Shown: positions 41,053 to 50,548, counted from the first letter of the stretch. The stretch is DNA of 64,000 bases from Falsiroseomonas oleicola (GCF_019029495.1 NZ_JAERQM010000004.1:478880-542879), one strand, 5' to 3'. The notes: generated by a model from the sequence alone, not told the origin. Made by a program: numbers and translations.

Positions 41053-41766
41053 ATGGCGGAAGCCATTGGCAGCCTCGCGAAGCCGACCATCCTGGTGGTG
41101 GAGGACGAGGCGCCGCTGCTGACTTTGCTGCGCTACAATCTGGAGAAGCAGGGCTTCCGGGTGGAGGAGGCCAGCGATGGCCAGGAAGCCCTGATGCGGG
41201 TGGCGGAGGGCAAGCCCGACCTCATCCTGCTCGACTGGATGCTGCCGGCGCTTTCGGGGCTGGAGGTGTGCCGGCAGATCCGCCGCCGCCCCAATACCCG
41301 CGACCTGCCCATCATCATGGTCACCGCCCGCACCGAGGACCAGGATGCGGTGCGGGCGCTGGATACGGGCGCGGATGACTATATCAGCAAGCCCTTCGTG
41401 ATGGATGCGCTGCTGGCGCGCATCCGCGCCCTGCTGCGGCGTTCCGGCGCCGTGCCGGTGAAGGGGCGGCTGACCTACAAGGACCTGGTGATGGACCAGG
41501 ACGCGCATCGCGTGACGCGCGGCAGCCGGTCGCTGCATCTCGGCCCCACCGAATACCGGCTGCTGGAATTCTTCCTCCAGCACCCCGGCCGGGTCTTCAC
41601 CCGCGAACAGTTGCTGGACGCCGTCTGGGGTCGCGACATCCATGTCGAGCCGCGCACGGTGGACGTGCATATCCGCCGCCTGCGCAAGGCGGTGAATGGC
41701 GATGACGAGGTCGACATCATCCGCACCGTCCGCTCCGCCGGCTACGCGCTGGACGTGGAGGAATAA
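41053..41766 (+). CDS. phoB: Phosphate regulon response regulator PhoB (OmpR family)
   Basis: A 237-residue response regulator. The receiver has the acidic pair VEDE (17-18), phosphoacceptor D61 in LILLDWMLP, and the lysine in ISKPF. The C-terminal winged helix contains LGPTEYRLLEFFLQHPGRVFTREQLLDAVWG and VDVHIRRLRKAV, the PhoB DNA-recognition pattern. ATG 41053 is preferred to a GTG at 41038. It closes the pst operon. Its sensor PhoR is not in the window. It would bind the Pho boxes at 35373 and 36233. Confidence 0.94.
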   Translation: MAEAIGSLAKPTILVVEDEAPLLTLLRYNLEKQGFRVEEASDGQEALMRVAEGKPDLILLDWMLPALSGLEVCRQIRRRPNTRDLPIIMVTARTEDQDAVRALDTGADDYISKPFVMDALLARIRALLRRSGAVPVKGRLTYKDLVMDQDAHRVTRGSRSLHLGPTEYRLLEFFLQHPGRVFTREQLLDAVWGRDIHVEPRTVDVHIRRLRKAVNGDDEVDIIRTVRSAGYALDVEE

Positions 41767-41773
41767 TACCGGC

Positions 41774-41853
41774 GGACCGGTCTCTTGACCGGTCCGAGAG
41801 CCCGCATGGGCGCCGCCGCAAGTGCGGCGAAGCCAAGGAAACCGGAGGTTTCC
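41774..41853. terminator. Three consecutive hairpins between convergent phoB and NHLM genes
   Basis: Perfect stems in a row: GGACCGGTC/GACCGGTCC (41774-41795, 4-base loop), CGCCGC/GCGGCG (41814-41829, AAGT loop) and GGAAACC/GGTTTCC (41837-41853, 3-base loop). They occupy the gap between two converging operons and probably act as a bidirectional terminator or RNA 3'-end stabiliser. There is no U-tract on the plus strand. Confidence 0.6.
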
Positions 41854-41916
41854 GCCCGGCGCTTGAGGGGGGCCTGAGCGGTCACGCGATAGGGCCGTTG
41901 GTATAAGCTTGGCGCG

Positions 41917-44883
41917 TCAGGACTTTCCGCTGGCGGGCGCCGTATGGCTCGCCGCCTGCCAGCGCGCTTCCTCGGCATATTGGCGGGCGAAATAGCCGCC
42001 CTTGCGCGCCAGAAGCTGTTCGAAGCTGCCGCTTTCCACGATCCGGCCGCCATCCAGCACGATGATCCGGTCGGCATGGCGGATGGTGGACAGGCGATGG
42101 GCGATGACGATGCGCGTCGCCGGCATGGTGCGGATCGCCCGCATCGTCGCCCGCTGGGTCACATTGTCCAGCGCGCTGGTCGCCTCGTCCAGGATCAGGA
42201 TGGCCGGCTTCTGCAACAGGGCGCGGGCCAGCAGCAGGCGCTGCACCTGGCCGCCGGACAGAACACGGCTGGCATCGGTCAGCATGGTCTCCAGCCCCAT
42301 CGGCATGGCGCGGACATCCGCCGCCAGGGCGGCCTGTTCCAGCGCCTGCCAGATATCCTCGTCCGGAACCCGGGACAGGCCGCGCACCGCATCCCGCAGG
42401 CTGCCGGGCGAGATGCGCCCGGCCTGGAGCACCGTCGCCACCTGCTGGCGCAGCACCGCCAGGTCCAGGCCGCGGATGTCGTGGCCATCCATGTAGATGG
42501 CGCCGTTGCTCGGCTCCTCCATGCCCAGCAGCAGCCGCACCAGGGTGGATTTCCCGGCGCCGGAGCGGCCGACGATGGCGATGAACTCGCCCGGCTCGAT
42601 CCGCAGCGTCAGCCCGGCGAAGACCCAGGCCTCGGTCGGGCCATAGCGGAAGGCGAGGTTGGAAAGCTCCACCGCGCCGCTCAGCCGGCCCGGATCCACC
42701 TTGCCCGTATCCGGCTCCGGCAGGGCATCCAGCAGGGGCTGGGCGAATTTGCGGGTCGGCATCAGGAACCACAGCGCGAACATGGTCTTGGCAAGCTGGG
42801 TGCCGGAGGCCGCCATCAGCCCATAGGCGGCGATGAAGGTCATGACGGAGGACAGGCTCGGCGGCGGCTCCCCCACCTCCACCCGCTGCATCAGCGCGAT
42901 GATGAGGAAGGCGGCGGCGGTGGACAGCACCGCGAAGCCGGCGGCGAAGGCATCATAGCCATTGCTGATACGCCGCGCCGCGGCCAGCCGCCGGCGCATC
43001 TCCGCGAAGCGCCCGGCCCAGACCGTCTGCGCCCGCGCCTCGGCACCCGCGAGGCGCAGCTTCACCAGGCCGGAGACGATCTGGAAGACCATGGCATCGG
43101 CCAGGCCCGACAGCGCCTCGCCGGTCGCGAAGGCGCGCGCCTGAAGCCAGCCCGCCAGATTGGCGGCGGCGAGTTGCAGCACCAGCATGCCGACCGCGAC
43201 GGCCGCGGCCAAAGGCTGCGACAGCACCATCAGCAGCATCGACGACAGGATGGTCGCCACCGCGCTGACGATGACGAAGCCGAAGGCCCGCAGCTGAACG
43301 GCCAGCGATATGGCGGACACCGCCCGGCCGGAGGTCTCGCCCACGGTCTGGCGATTCAGCGTGGCGAGCGGCAGGCGCATCACACGGTCCCAGATCGCCG
43401 CATGCAGCGCCGGTCCGGCCTGGGCCTCGATGCGCTCCCGCGCGATCTCGCTGCCCAGCTTCACCATCCAGCTCACCGCCGCGACCAGCACCAGCGCCAT
43501 GCCGAGCTGCGCCAGCTCGCCCATATGCCCGCCGGGGATGAGCAGGGAGAAGGCGACCCCGGTGGCCATCGGCACCGCCTGGCCCAGCGCGGCGCCGACC
43601 AGCATGGTGACGAAGATGGCGGTGACATCGCCGCCACTGCCGCGCATGCCGCTGCCCAGCAGGTCGAGCAGGCCGAGCGCCTTGCGGGGCAGGGGGACGA
43701 TCGGGGTCAGGGCGTCCCGGCCGATGCCCTTGGCCAGCGTCGCGTCGAGGCGGATGCCCTTCGGCTTGTCGGCGCTGAACAGCCGGTAGCCGCGCCCATC
43801 CGGCAGCAGCGCCACCGTGGCATGGCTGCCTAGCGTGCTGAACAGCGGCCCATGGTCTTCCAGCCACCAGTTCTCCGGCAGATGTGCCGGCCGCAGGCGA
43901 AGGCCGGAGGCGCGGGCCAGTTCCTCCAGCGTCGGCACGGCATCGATATCGGCGCGCCGCACCCGGATCGGCCGCTTCGCCCGCACGCCCATATGCGCCG
44001 CGACGATGCGGAAGATGGGCATCAGCGGGTCGGCATCCGCGCCGGCCTGGGCCTCCGGCGCATTGCCCAGGATGGCGGCGAAGGCGGAACGCTGTTCCGC
44101 GCCGGCCTCCTCGTCCCGTTCCGTCCGCAGGCGCAGGCGGTTCAGCTCGTCGGCGGCATCCAGCGCCAGGGCGGAGGACAGCGCCGCGAGACAGGCCGCA
44201 TTGAAGCGGGCGAGCCCGGCGACCCAGTCCGCATCCGCCATGGCCTTGGCCACGGGCACCGGCTCCACGACGCCGCCGCTGCCGGTCAGCCAGGCCTCCG
44301 GCGGCAGGGGCACCAGGCCTTCCACCGGCTCCAGGCCCAGCAGCAGCCAGGAGCCGGGCGGCAGCCGCACCCAGATGGGATTGCCACGCGCGGCGATGGT
44401 CGCGCCGGAAGCCGTGCGTACCGGCCCGATGATGTCGGAAATGGCGATATCGGCCCGCGGGCGCGGCGCCATCGGCCGTGCCAGGCCTTCCGCCAGGGCG
44501 CGGCACCAGGCGGTGACGGCGATGGCCAGCCGGGTCTGGTCTTCCGGAGTCTCGTCCGGGGCGGCGGGCGGCAGCGGGCTCAGCCTTGTATCCGCGGTGC
44601 CCACGGCGATCAGCTGGGCACCGATATCGTCGATGCCCAGGCCGCAGACCAGGCCGCCCGCCGGCACCGTGCCCAGGTAGCGGCGCGGCCCCTCGGTCGC
44701 CGGCGCCCGGGCCGGGCGGCTGGCGAAGAGGGTGACGCTGCCGCTGGCGACCAGCCAGCGATCCACCGGATCGTCCAGCACCAGCGGGGCATGCGCGGGC
44801 AGGGGAAAGCTGGGCGGCGGCTCGGGCGCCACCGGGGTTGCGCCGGTCGCTGCGGGCGGCGTCGCGGTCTGGTCGTCGGGCAT
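41917..44883 (-). CDS. NHLM-type bacteriocin export ABC transporter, permease/ATPase without peptidase (ABC2)
   Basis: A 988-residue fused ABC exporter half. The N-terminal 390 residues are a soluble region without C39 peptidase motifs; in the NHLM ABC2 family this region is nucleotide-binding-like. A six-helix transmembrane domain follows (about 410-700), then an ATPase with Walker A GRSGAGKSTLV, signature LSGGQVQRLLLARAL and Walker B ILILDEATSALD. It starts two bases after the partner ABC gene. It is predicted to form a heterodimer that exports a leader-processed peptide. The peptide substrate is not found nearby. Confidence 0.85.
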   Translation of the reverse strand: MPDDQTATPPAATGATPVAPEPPPSFPLPAHAPLVLDDPVDRWLVASGSVTLFASRPARAPATEGPRRYLGTVPAGGLVCGLGIDDIGAQLIAVGTADTRLSPLPPAAPDETPEDQTRLAIAVTAWCRALAEGLARPMAPRPRADIAISDIIGPVRTASGATIAARGNPIWVRLPPGSWLLLGLEPVEGLVPLPPEAWLTGSGGVVEPVPVAKAMADADWVAGLARFNAACLAALSSALALDAADELNRLRLRTERDEEAGAEQRSAFAAILGNAPEAQAGADADPLMPIFRIVAAHMGVRAKRPIRVRRADIDAVPTLEELARASGLRLRPAHLPENWWLEDHGPLFSTLGSHATVALLPDGRGYRLFSADKPKGIRLDATLAKGIGRDALTPIVPLPRKALGLLDLLGSGMRGSGGDVTAIFVTMLVGAALGQAVPMATGVAFSLLIPGGHMGELAQLGMALVLVAAVSWMVKLGSEIARERIEAQAGPALHAAIWDRVMRLPLATLNRQTVGETSGRAVSAISLAVQLRAFGFVIVSAVATILSSMLLMVLSQPLAAAVAVGMLVLQLAAANLAGWLQARAFATGEALSGLADAMVFQIVSGLVKLRLAGAEARAQTVWAGRFAEMRRRLAAARRISNGYDAFAAGFAVLSTAAAFLIIALMQRVEVGEPPPSLSSVMTFIAAYGLMAASGTQLAKTMFALWFLMPTRKFAQPLLDALPEPDTGKVDPGRLSGAVELSNLAFRYGPTEAWVFAGLTLRIEPGEFIAIVGRSGAGKSTLVRLLLGMEEPSNGAIYMDGHDIRGLDLAVLRQQVATVLQAGRISPGSLRDAVRGLSRVPDEDIWQALEQAALAADVRAMPMGLETMLTDASRVLSGGQVQRLLLARALLQKPAILILDEATSALDNVTQRATMRAIRTMPATRIVIAHRLSTIRHADRIIVLDGGRIVESGSFEQLLARKGGYFARQYAEEARWQAASHTAPASGKS

Positions 44884-44885
44884 GG

Positions 44886-47063
44886 TCAGCCGCTGGCGAG
44901 CATGGTGCGGAAGGGACCCTCGTCGCGCGCCAGGTCGTCCGGATGGCCGCGCTGGATGATGCGCCCGCGCTCCATCACGATCACCTCGTCGCAATCCCGC
45001 ACCAGGGCCAGGCGATGGGCGATGATGATCATGGTGCAGCCGCGCCGGCGCAGGTTGCGCATCAGCGTGGCCTCCGACCGGTTGTCGAGGGCCGCCGTCG
45101 CCTCGTCCAGCATCAGGATGGCGGGGTCGGTGGCGATGGCCCGGGCCAGTTCCAGCCGGGCGCGCTGCCCGCCGGACCAGTTGCGCCCTTCCTCCGCCAC
45201 CACCCCGGCATAGCCGCCGCGGCGCGCCAGCACCTCGTCATGGATGGCGGCATCCTGGGCGCATTCCACCAGGCGCTCATCCGCCAGGGTCGGGTCCCAC
45301 ATGGCGATGTTGTCGCGGATGGTGCCGTCGAACAGGTAGCCCTGCTGGTCCACCACCGCGACTTCCCGCCGCAGTTCCGCACGCGGGATGCTCTCCAGCC
45401 TGCGGCCATCGATGAGGATCTCGCCCGACCAGGGGCGGTAGAGACCGGCGACCAGCAACGCCAAGGTGGATTTGCCGGAGCCGGAGCCGCCGACGATGCC
45501 CAGCCGCCGGCCCGGCTCCAGCGTCAGGGAGATGCCGTCGAGCAAAGGCGGTTCCAGCCGGCTATGGCCGAAGACCACATCGCGCAGCTCGACATGGCCG
45601 GCGAAGCGGGCGGCGGCGCTGCGGGCCGGCGCGGCGGCGAATTCCGGCGCCAGCGGGTGGTGCATGGTGTCTTCCAGCAGGGTCAGGTTCGCCTTGGCGT
45701 CCTGCATCTGCGTGGCGACGCCCACAAGCTGCGCGACCGGCCCCATGAAGCCCATGGCCAGGGCCTGGAAGGCGACGAGCTGGCCCACCGTCATGGCCCC
45801 TTCCATGATCCGCCCGCCGCCCAGCACCAGCACGGCGGAGGCGGCCAATATGGCGATGAAGGCGGGCAGCCCCTCCAGCATGCCGCGGCGCAGGGCCAGC
45901 CGCTGGGTGATATTGGCGACACCCGCCCGGGTGCCGGCGAGCTGCGCCAGCAACAGGCTCTCGCTGCCGGAGGCGCGGTAGGTCTCCATCATCTGAAGCC
46001 CCTGCCGCGCCAGACCGTCGGAGCGCATGGTGCGGGACAGCAGGCGCTGGTTGTCGTCGCTCAGCGACCGGCCGAGCCAGGCCAGGGCGGCCAGGTTGAT
46101 GAGTGCCGCCAACACCACCACCCCGGTCAGCAGCGGATCGTACAGCACCATCACCGCCGCATAGGCAAAGGCGGTGATCAGCCCGAGCAGCCCGCGCCCG
46201 ACATCGCCGGAGACCAGCCGCGCGATGCGGTCGTTCAGGATGACCCGGCCGGCGACATCGCCCGGATGCCGTTGGGCGAAGAAGGCCACCGGCAACTGGG
46301 TCAGCCGTTCCAGGAACTGCGCCGAGCCGGCGACGGAAAGCCGCGTTTCCAGCCGCAGCAACAGGTCGAGCTGCAGCCAGGTGATGACCGCCATCGCCGC
46401 CGCCACGCCCGCCATGCCCCACAGAAGCGGCTGAAGCCAGGAATCGAAGCGTCCGACCAGCACGTCGTCGACGAAGACCTGGGCGAAGGCCGGCACCAGC
46501 AGGGCCGGCACCATCAGCAGCAGGCTGACCCCGAAGAGGAAGCCGAAGCTGGCTTCGTTGCCGCGCAGCCGACGCAGGATGCCGCCCAGCGCGCGCGGCT
46601 TCTCCCCGCCCTTGCGGAACTCCGGCCCGGGTTCCAGCACCAGGGCGACGCCGGTGAAGTTGCGGTCCAGCTCCGCGATCGGGATGCGGCGCGGGCCGCT
46701 GGCCGGGTCGTTGATGAAGGCGTGGCGCGGGCCGATGCCCTCGATCACCACGAAATGGTTCATGCCCCAATGGGCGATCAGCGGCAGCCGCATGCCGGGA
46801 AGGTGGCTCGGCTCCATCCGGAAGGCCTGCACCTGCATGCCGTATTGCCGGCCGGCCGCCGCGACATGGCTGGCCCGGCTGCCGTCGCGGGAGACGCCGC
46901 AGGCAACCCGCAACTCCTCCAGCGGCACCCAGCGGCCGTAATGGCCGAGGATGATCGCCAGCGCGGCGGCACCGCATTCCACCGCCTCCATCTGCAGGAT
47001 GGTGGGCGTGCGGACCCGGCGTCCGGACCGGGCCGCCATGGGCGCGGCGGCGCCGGCGTTCAT
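44886..47063 (-). CDS. NHLM-type bacteriocin export ABC transporter with C39 peptidase (ABC1)
   Basis: A 725-residue exporter that cleaves a double-glycine leader and pumps the peptide out. The C39 peptidase is complete: catalytic cysteine 30 in QMEAVECGAAALAIILGHYG, histidine 103 in NHFVVIEG and aspartate 119 in FINDPASG. A six-helix transmembrane domain follows, then an ATPase with Walker A GGSGSGKSTLA, signature WSGGQRARLELARA and Walker B ILMLDEATAALD. Its start overlaps the adaptor gene stop by four bases (ATGA). ATG at 47039 is an alternative start. Confidence 0.9.
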   Translation of the reverse strand: MNAGAAAPMAARSGRRVRTPTILQMEAVECGAAALAIILGHYGRWVPLEELRVACGVSRDGSRASHVAAAGRQYGMQVQAFRMEPSHLPGMRLPLIAHWGMNHFVVIEGIGPRHAFINDPASGPRRIPIAELDRNFTGVALVLEPGPEFRKGGEKPRALGGILRRLRGNEASFGFLFGVSLLLMVPALLVPAFAQVFVDDVLVGRFDSWLQPLLWGMAGVAAAMAVITWLQLDLLLRLETRLSVAGSAQFLERLTQLPVAFFAQRHPGDVAGRVILNDRIARLVSGDVGRGLLGLITAFAYAAVMVLYDPLLTGVVVLAALINLAALAWLGRSLSDDNQRLLSRTMRSDGLARQGLQMMETYRASGSESLLLAQLAGTRAGVANITQRLALRRGMLEGLPAFIAILAASAVLVLGGGRIMEGAMTVGQLVAFQALAMGFMGPVAQLVGVATQMQDAKANLTLLEDTMHHPLAPEFAAAPARSAAARFAGHVELRDVVFGHSRLEPPLLDGISLTLEPGRRLGIVGGSGSGKSTLALLVAGLYRPWSGEILIDGRRLESIPRAELRREVAVVDQQGYLFDGTIRDNIAMWDPTLADERLVECAQDAAIHDEVLARRGGYAGVVAEEGRNWSGGQRARLELARAIATDPAILMLDEATAALDNRSEATLMRNLRRRGCTMIIIAHRLALVRDCDEVIVMERGRIIQRGHPDDLARDEGPFRTMLASG

Positions 47064-48367
47064 GGCGCCGGGGCTGTCACGGGTGTCGCCGCCTCGGCGG
47101 TGCGGGTCAGCCAGCCGCGCAGGGCAGGGAAGGCGAGGCCGATCAGGCGGACGGAGCGGACGGTGAACTCCGCCTCCGCCAGGGTGCCGGATTCCACGGC
47201 GAAGTCGGGGCCGGACCCGGTGGACCAGCGCAGGCCGCTGCGGGTGGCGGGGTCCCGCTCCAGCGCCACCTCCACCTCGAAGGGGGTGCCCAGGCCGGTG
47301 GTGAAGCTGCGGACGAGTTGGTCGTTCTGCAGGGTGCGCAGCAGGCCGGCGGAGGAGGCCGGCACATGCGCCACGCGCAGCACCCGGCCATAGACGAAGC
47401 CATGCTCCTCCCGCCGCGTGGAGGAGGGGGAGACCTCGACCCGCAGCCCCTCGGCCAGCCGCTTCCCGTCCTGCGCGGTGACATAGATGATGGCGACGGG
47501 GCCGCCGGGACCGCTGGCCGGGTCCCGCTCGATGGTCAGCAAGGCGGTGCCGCGCTGCACCACCTGGCCTTCATTGACCTTGGATTCGACGACCGTGCCG
47601 GAATAGGGCGCCAGCACCACGCCCAGCCGTTCCAGCCGGTCGCGCAGCGCCTGGGCCTGGCGGCCGGTTTCATCGGCGCGGCGCTCAGCCTCCATCGTCT
47701 CCCGTTCCCGCTGCGTCCGCTTCAGCGCCTGGTCGAGCACGAGCTGTTCGCGCTCATTGCGGGCGGCGGCGATCTGCTCCCGCACCTGGAACACCTCGAC
47801 CCGTGCGAACAGGGCGCGGTCGCGGTTGACCAGGTTCTGCTGCGAGAGGCCACGCAGCACGTCCTCCCGCTGGATCATCATGTTCAGCCGCTCTTCCAGC
47901 AGGCGGAGGTTCTGGGTCAGGGCGGCATCGCGGGCGACGCGGAAGGCATCGGCGGCGGCTTCCTCCCGGCGGTGGAATTCCATCAGCTCGCGGCGGTGCC
48001 GGGCGGCGTCGGCGGCCTGGCCCTCGGCGAGGGAGAGCTGAAGCCGGACCTCCGACTGGTCGACATGGGCGATCGGCCGGCCGGCCTCGACCCGGTCGCC
48101 AGGGCGGACCAGCAGGTTCTCCACCCGGCCATCCGTATCGGCCACGATGTCGACGACGCCGCCAGGCGGAAGCAGGATGCCGCGCCCCGCCACCTTCACG
48201 GGCACATCGACCAGGGATGACCAGACGATTCCGATGAGAACCAGGGCGAGCAGCGCGCCCCCCACGATCCAGGTCCAGGGCCGCATGACGCGCAGCGCCT
48301 CGTCATACCGGTCGGGCGCGGCAGCCTCGTCAACCGCTTGGCGGCGAAACAGGGAAGGGGGCGACAT
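47060..48367 (-). CDS. NHLM bacteriocin secretion adaptor, HlyD family
   Basis: A 435-residue periplasmic adaptor. One transmembrane helix (WTWIVGGALLALVLIGIVWSSLV) is followed by lipoyl-like beta segments (GRGILLPPGGVVDIVADTDGRVENLLVRPGDRVEAG) and a long coiled coil rich in arginine and glutamate (residues about 110-250). The C-terminal barrel repeats YSGTVVESKVNEGQVV. It should bridge the two ABC exporters to the outer membrane. It is first in the three-gene operon; the promoter lies in the 185 bases upstream. Confidence 0.88.
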   Translation of the reverse strand: MSPPSLFRRQAVDEAAAPDRYDEALRVMRPWTWIVGGALLALVLIGIVWSSLVDVPVKVAGRGILLPPGGVVDIVADTDGRVENLLVRPGDRVEAGRPIAHVDQSEVRLQLSLAEGQAADAARHRRELMEFHRREEAAADAFRVARDAALTQNLRLLEERLNMMIQREDVLRGLSQQNLVNRDRALFARVEVFQVREQIAAARNEREQLVLDQALKRTQRERETMEAERRADETGRQAQALRDRLERLGVVLAPYSGTVVESKVNEGQVVQRGTALLTIERDPASGPGGPVAIIYVTAQDGKRLAEGLRVEVSPSSTRREEHGFVYGRVLRVAHVPASSAGLLRTLQNDQLVRSFTTGLGTPFEVEVALERDPATRSGLRWSTGSGPDFAVESGTLAEAEFTVRSVRLIGLAFPALRGWLTRTAEAATPVTAPAP

Positions 48368-48552
48368 GCGTGTCTGGTCGTATCCTGGGGCGTCTCAAAC
48401 TGCGCCGGTAGTCGATCTAATGTGCCGGAATCTGCCAGTCTTGGGAACGCCCAACTGAGCTGCGGCCGGCATTGTCGTGAAGCCCGGACTGTCAGAAAAA
48501 ATGAGACGGCAGGTACGAAACGACTGCAGCGGCTATTGTGCGGATGACCCTC

Positions 48553-49617
48553 TCAACCCGCGGCCCGCAGGGTGGCGCGCCAGACCCGCCGGAAATTGCC
48601 GGACCAGAGCAGATCCAGCTCCCGCGCCCCATAGCCACGGCGCAGCAATTCGGCGCTGAGCGCCCCGGTGGTCGAGGCGTCCTGCCAGCCTTCCACGCCG
48701 CCGCCGCCATCGAAGTCGGAGGACAGGCCGACATGGTCGATGCCGATGCGCCGCACCGCGTAGTCCACATGGTCGGCATAGTCGGCGATGCTGGCCCGGA
48801 AGGCGCCGTCAGGGCCCGGATTGACCAGGAAGGCCGGCACGGCGGTGATCTGGACCAGACCGCCGACATCGCGCAGCGCGTCGAGCTGTTCATCATCCAG
48901 GTTGCGCGGATGATCCCGCAGGGAACGGCAACAGGCATGGGTGGCGACGACCGGGGTGCGGGACAGTTCGGCGGCCTGGAGCATGGCGCTGCGCGCGACA
49001 TGCGAGACATCAACGATCAGCCCGACGCGGTTCATCTCCGCGATCGCCTGCCGGCCGAGCGCGGAAAGCCCCCCATGCAGGCTCGGCCCATCGCCCAGGT
49101 CGGCGCGCGGCCGCGCCGCATCCGACAGGGCGTTGTGGCCATCATGCGTGACGGTCAGGTAGATGGCGCCAAGCTGGCGCCACAGGGCCAGGCGCGACAG
49201 ATCCTCGCCCATCGCATAGCCATTCTCGACACCGAGCAGGATGGCGAGCGACCCATCGGCCGCGCAGGCTTCCAGCTCATCCGGCGTGGTGCAGAGCCGG
49301 CGGCGCATCGGCGTCTCGCCAGCGGTGGCGGCGATGGCGCGCAGCATCGCCTCGGCCCGCGCGCCGGCCGCGGCGTGGCCTTCCGCGGTCAGCCGGCCCT
49401 GCGGGACATAGGCGATGAAGACCACGGATTTCAGCCCGCCAGCCTGCATCTTCGGATAGTCCACCCGTCGCGCGGTGGGCGTCGCCGGGTCGGGCGTGTT
49501 CGGCCAGGGGATGTCGACATGGGTGTCGAGCGTCAGGGTCGCCGCATGGATGGCAGCGTGGCGCGCGGCCTGCTCATCCGGGGTGGGGTTCACGCTGTCG
49601 GTCTGCGCTTGGGTCAT
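48553..49617 (-). CDS. Membrane dipeptidase family M19 (renal dipeptidase-like)
   Basis: A 354-residue zinc amidohydrolase. Metal and active-site segments are visible: LDTHVDIPW (HxD), the glutamate in GVENGYAMGEDL, VTHDGHNALSDA, the histidine of VDVSHVARSAM, VATHACCRSLRDHPRNLDD and GLSSDFDGGGG. The family hydrolyses dipeptides, including D-amino-acid-containing ones. There is no signal peptide, so it should be cytosolic. Start at 49617 (MTQAQTD); 49653 would add twelve poorly conserved residues. It lies beside an amino-acid ABC transporter. Confidence 0.9.
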   Translation of the reverse strand: MTQAQTDSVNPTPDEQAARHAAIHAATLTLDTHVDIPWPNTPDPATPTARRVDYPKMQAGGLKSVVFIAYVPQGRLTAEGHAAAGARAEAMLRAIAATAGETPMRRRLCTTPDELEACAADGSLAILLGVENGYAMGEDLSRLALWRQLGAIYLTVTHDGHNALSDAARPRADLGDGPSLHGGLSALGRQAIAEMNRVGLIVDVSHVARSAMLQAAELSRTPVVATHACCRSLRDHPRNLDDEQLDALRDVGGLVQITAVPAFLVNPGPDGAFRASIADYADHVDYAVRRIGIDHVGLSSDFDGGGGVEGWQDASTTGALSAELLRRGYGARELDLLWSGNFRRVWRATLRAAG

Positions 49618-49674
49618 GCAGGGGACGCTGGCGGCTGGGGCGCCCGGCGTCAACAGTCGCGCCGGAGGCGCGCG

Positions 49675-50430
49675 TCAACCGTCACGCGGCCGCGTCTGGT
49701 CGGCGCCCAGCCGCCGTTCCAGCCAGCGCGTGCCGGCGGAGATCAGCAGGATCAGCACCAGGTATTCCAGGATCAGCACGGTATAGATCTCGAGCGGCCG
49801 GAAGACCGAGACCACCAGCTCATTCGCGCGGCGCGTCAGGTCCTGGTAGCCGATGACGCTGGCCAGGCTGCTCATCTTCACCACATAGACGAACTGGTTG
49901 GCGACCGGCGGGATGATCCGCCGCAGCGCCTGCGGCAGGATGACGAAGCGCATGGCCTGCCAGCGCGACAGGCCGAGCGCATGGGCGCCCTCCCGCTGCC
50001 CCTGCTCGATGCTCTGGATGCCGCCGCGCAGGATTTCCGCCTCGAAGGCCGAATCGCACAGGGCGATGGCGATCAGCGCGGCGGTGAAGACATCCAGCCG
50101 GATGCCGAGCACCACCGGCAGGCCGTAGAAGACCCAGAGGATCAGCACCAGGATCGGCACCGCGCGGAACAGCTCCACCCAGGCACGGTTGGCCAGCCGC
50201 AGGGCGCGCGACCGCGCGAAGCCCAGCAGCGCCACCGCGGTGCCCAGCGTGACCGAAAGCAGGATGGCGGCCAGCGAAAGCGAGACGGTGGCCCAGAGCC
50301 CCTCCACCATGAACAGCAGATTGGCCTGGCCCCGGCTGTCCGCCGGATTGACCACATGCCAGCCCCAATTGCCGCCGCAGCCGGCCAGCAACAGCGACAG
50401 GGGAAGAAGGCGGAGAAGGGGCTTGGCCAT
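49675..50430 (-). CDS. Polar amino acid ABC transporter permease (HisM-like) with lipobox-like N-terminus
   Basis: A 251-residue membrane permease. The core has five helices and the coupling loop GIQSIEQGQREGAHALGLSRWQAMRFVILPQALRRI, the signature of HisMQ-type permeases. Upstream of the core the protein begins MAKPLLRLLPLSLLLAGCGGN, which reads like a lipoprotein signal with an LAGC lipobox. From memory this is a recurrent feature of some alphaproteobacterial members. It is divergent from the binding-protein gene and no ATPase is adjacent. Confidence 0.85.
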   Translation of the reverse strand: MAKPLLRLLPLSLLLAGCGGNWGWHVVNPADSRGQANLLFMVEGLWATVSLSLAAILLSVTLGTAVALLGFARSRALRLANRAWVELFRAVPILVLILWVFYGLPVVLGIRLDVFTAALIAIALCDSAFEAEILRGGIQSIEQGQREGAHALGLSRWQAMRFVILPQALRRIIPPVANQFVYVVKMSSLASVIGYQDLTRRANELVVSVFRPLEIYTVLILEYLVLILLISAGTRWLERRLGADQTRPRDG

Positions 50431-50548
50431 GCCGCTGTCTCCCATGCTTCGCGCCGCCATGCGATATCGGCGGGGTGATTCGGTGCCGCACCGTTGCGGA
50501 TTTGCCGGGCCGGCCCACACTCGACCCGAGCCGAACAGGAGCCTTCCC

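Noticed and set aside
48489-48510. CTGTCAGAAAA upstream of the NHLM operon, identical to the first 11 bases of the 35373 Pho box
   Set aside because: The second half-site (AATGAGA) does not match, and it is on the wrong strand and far from the start codon at 48367. A lone half-site is not enough.
48368-48552. Search for a leader peptide gene upstream of the NHLM exporter
   Set aside because: Only short frames of 60-70 codons cross this region; none has a double-glycine leader, acidic helix or ribosome-binding site.
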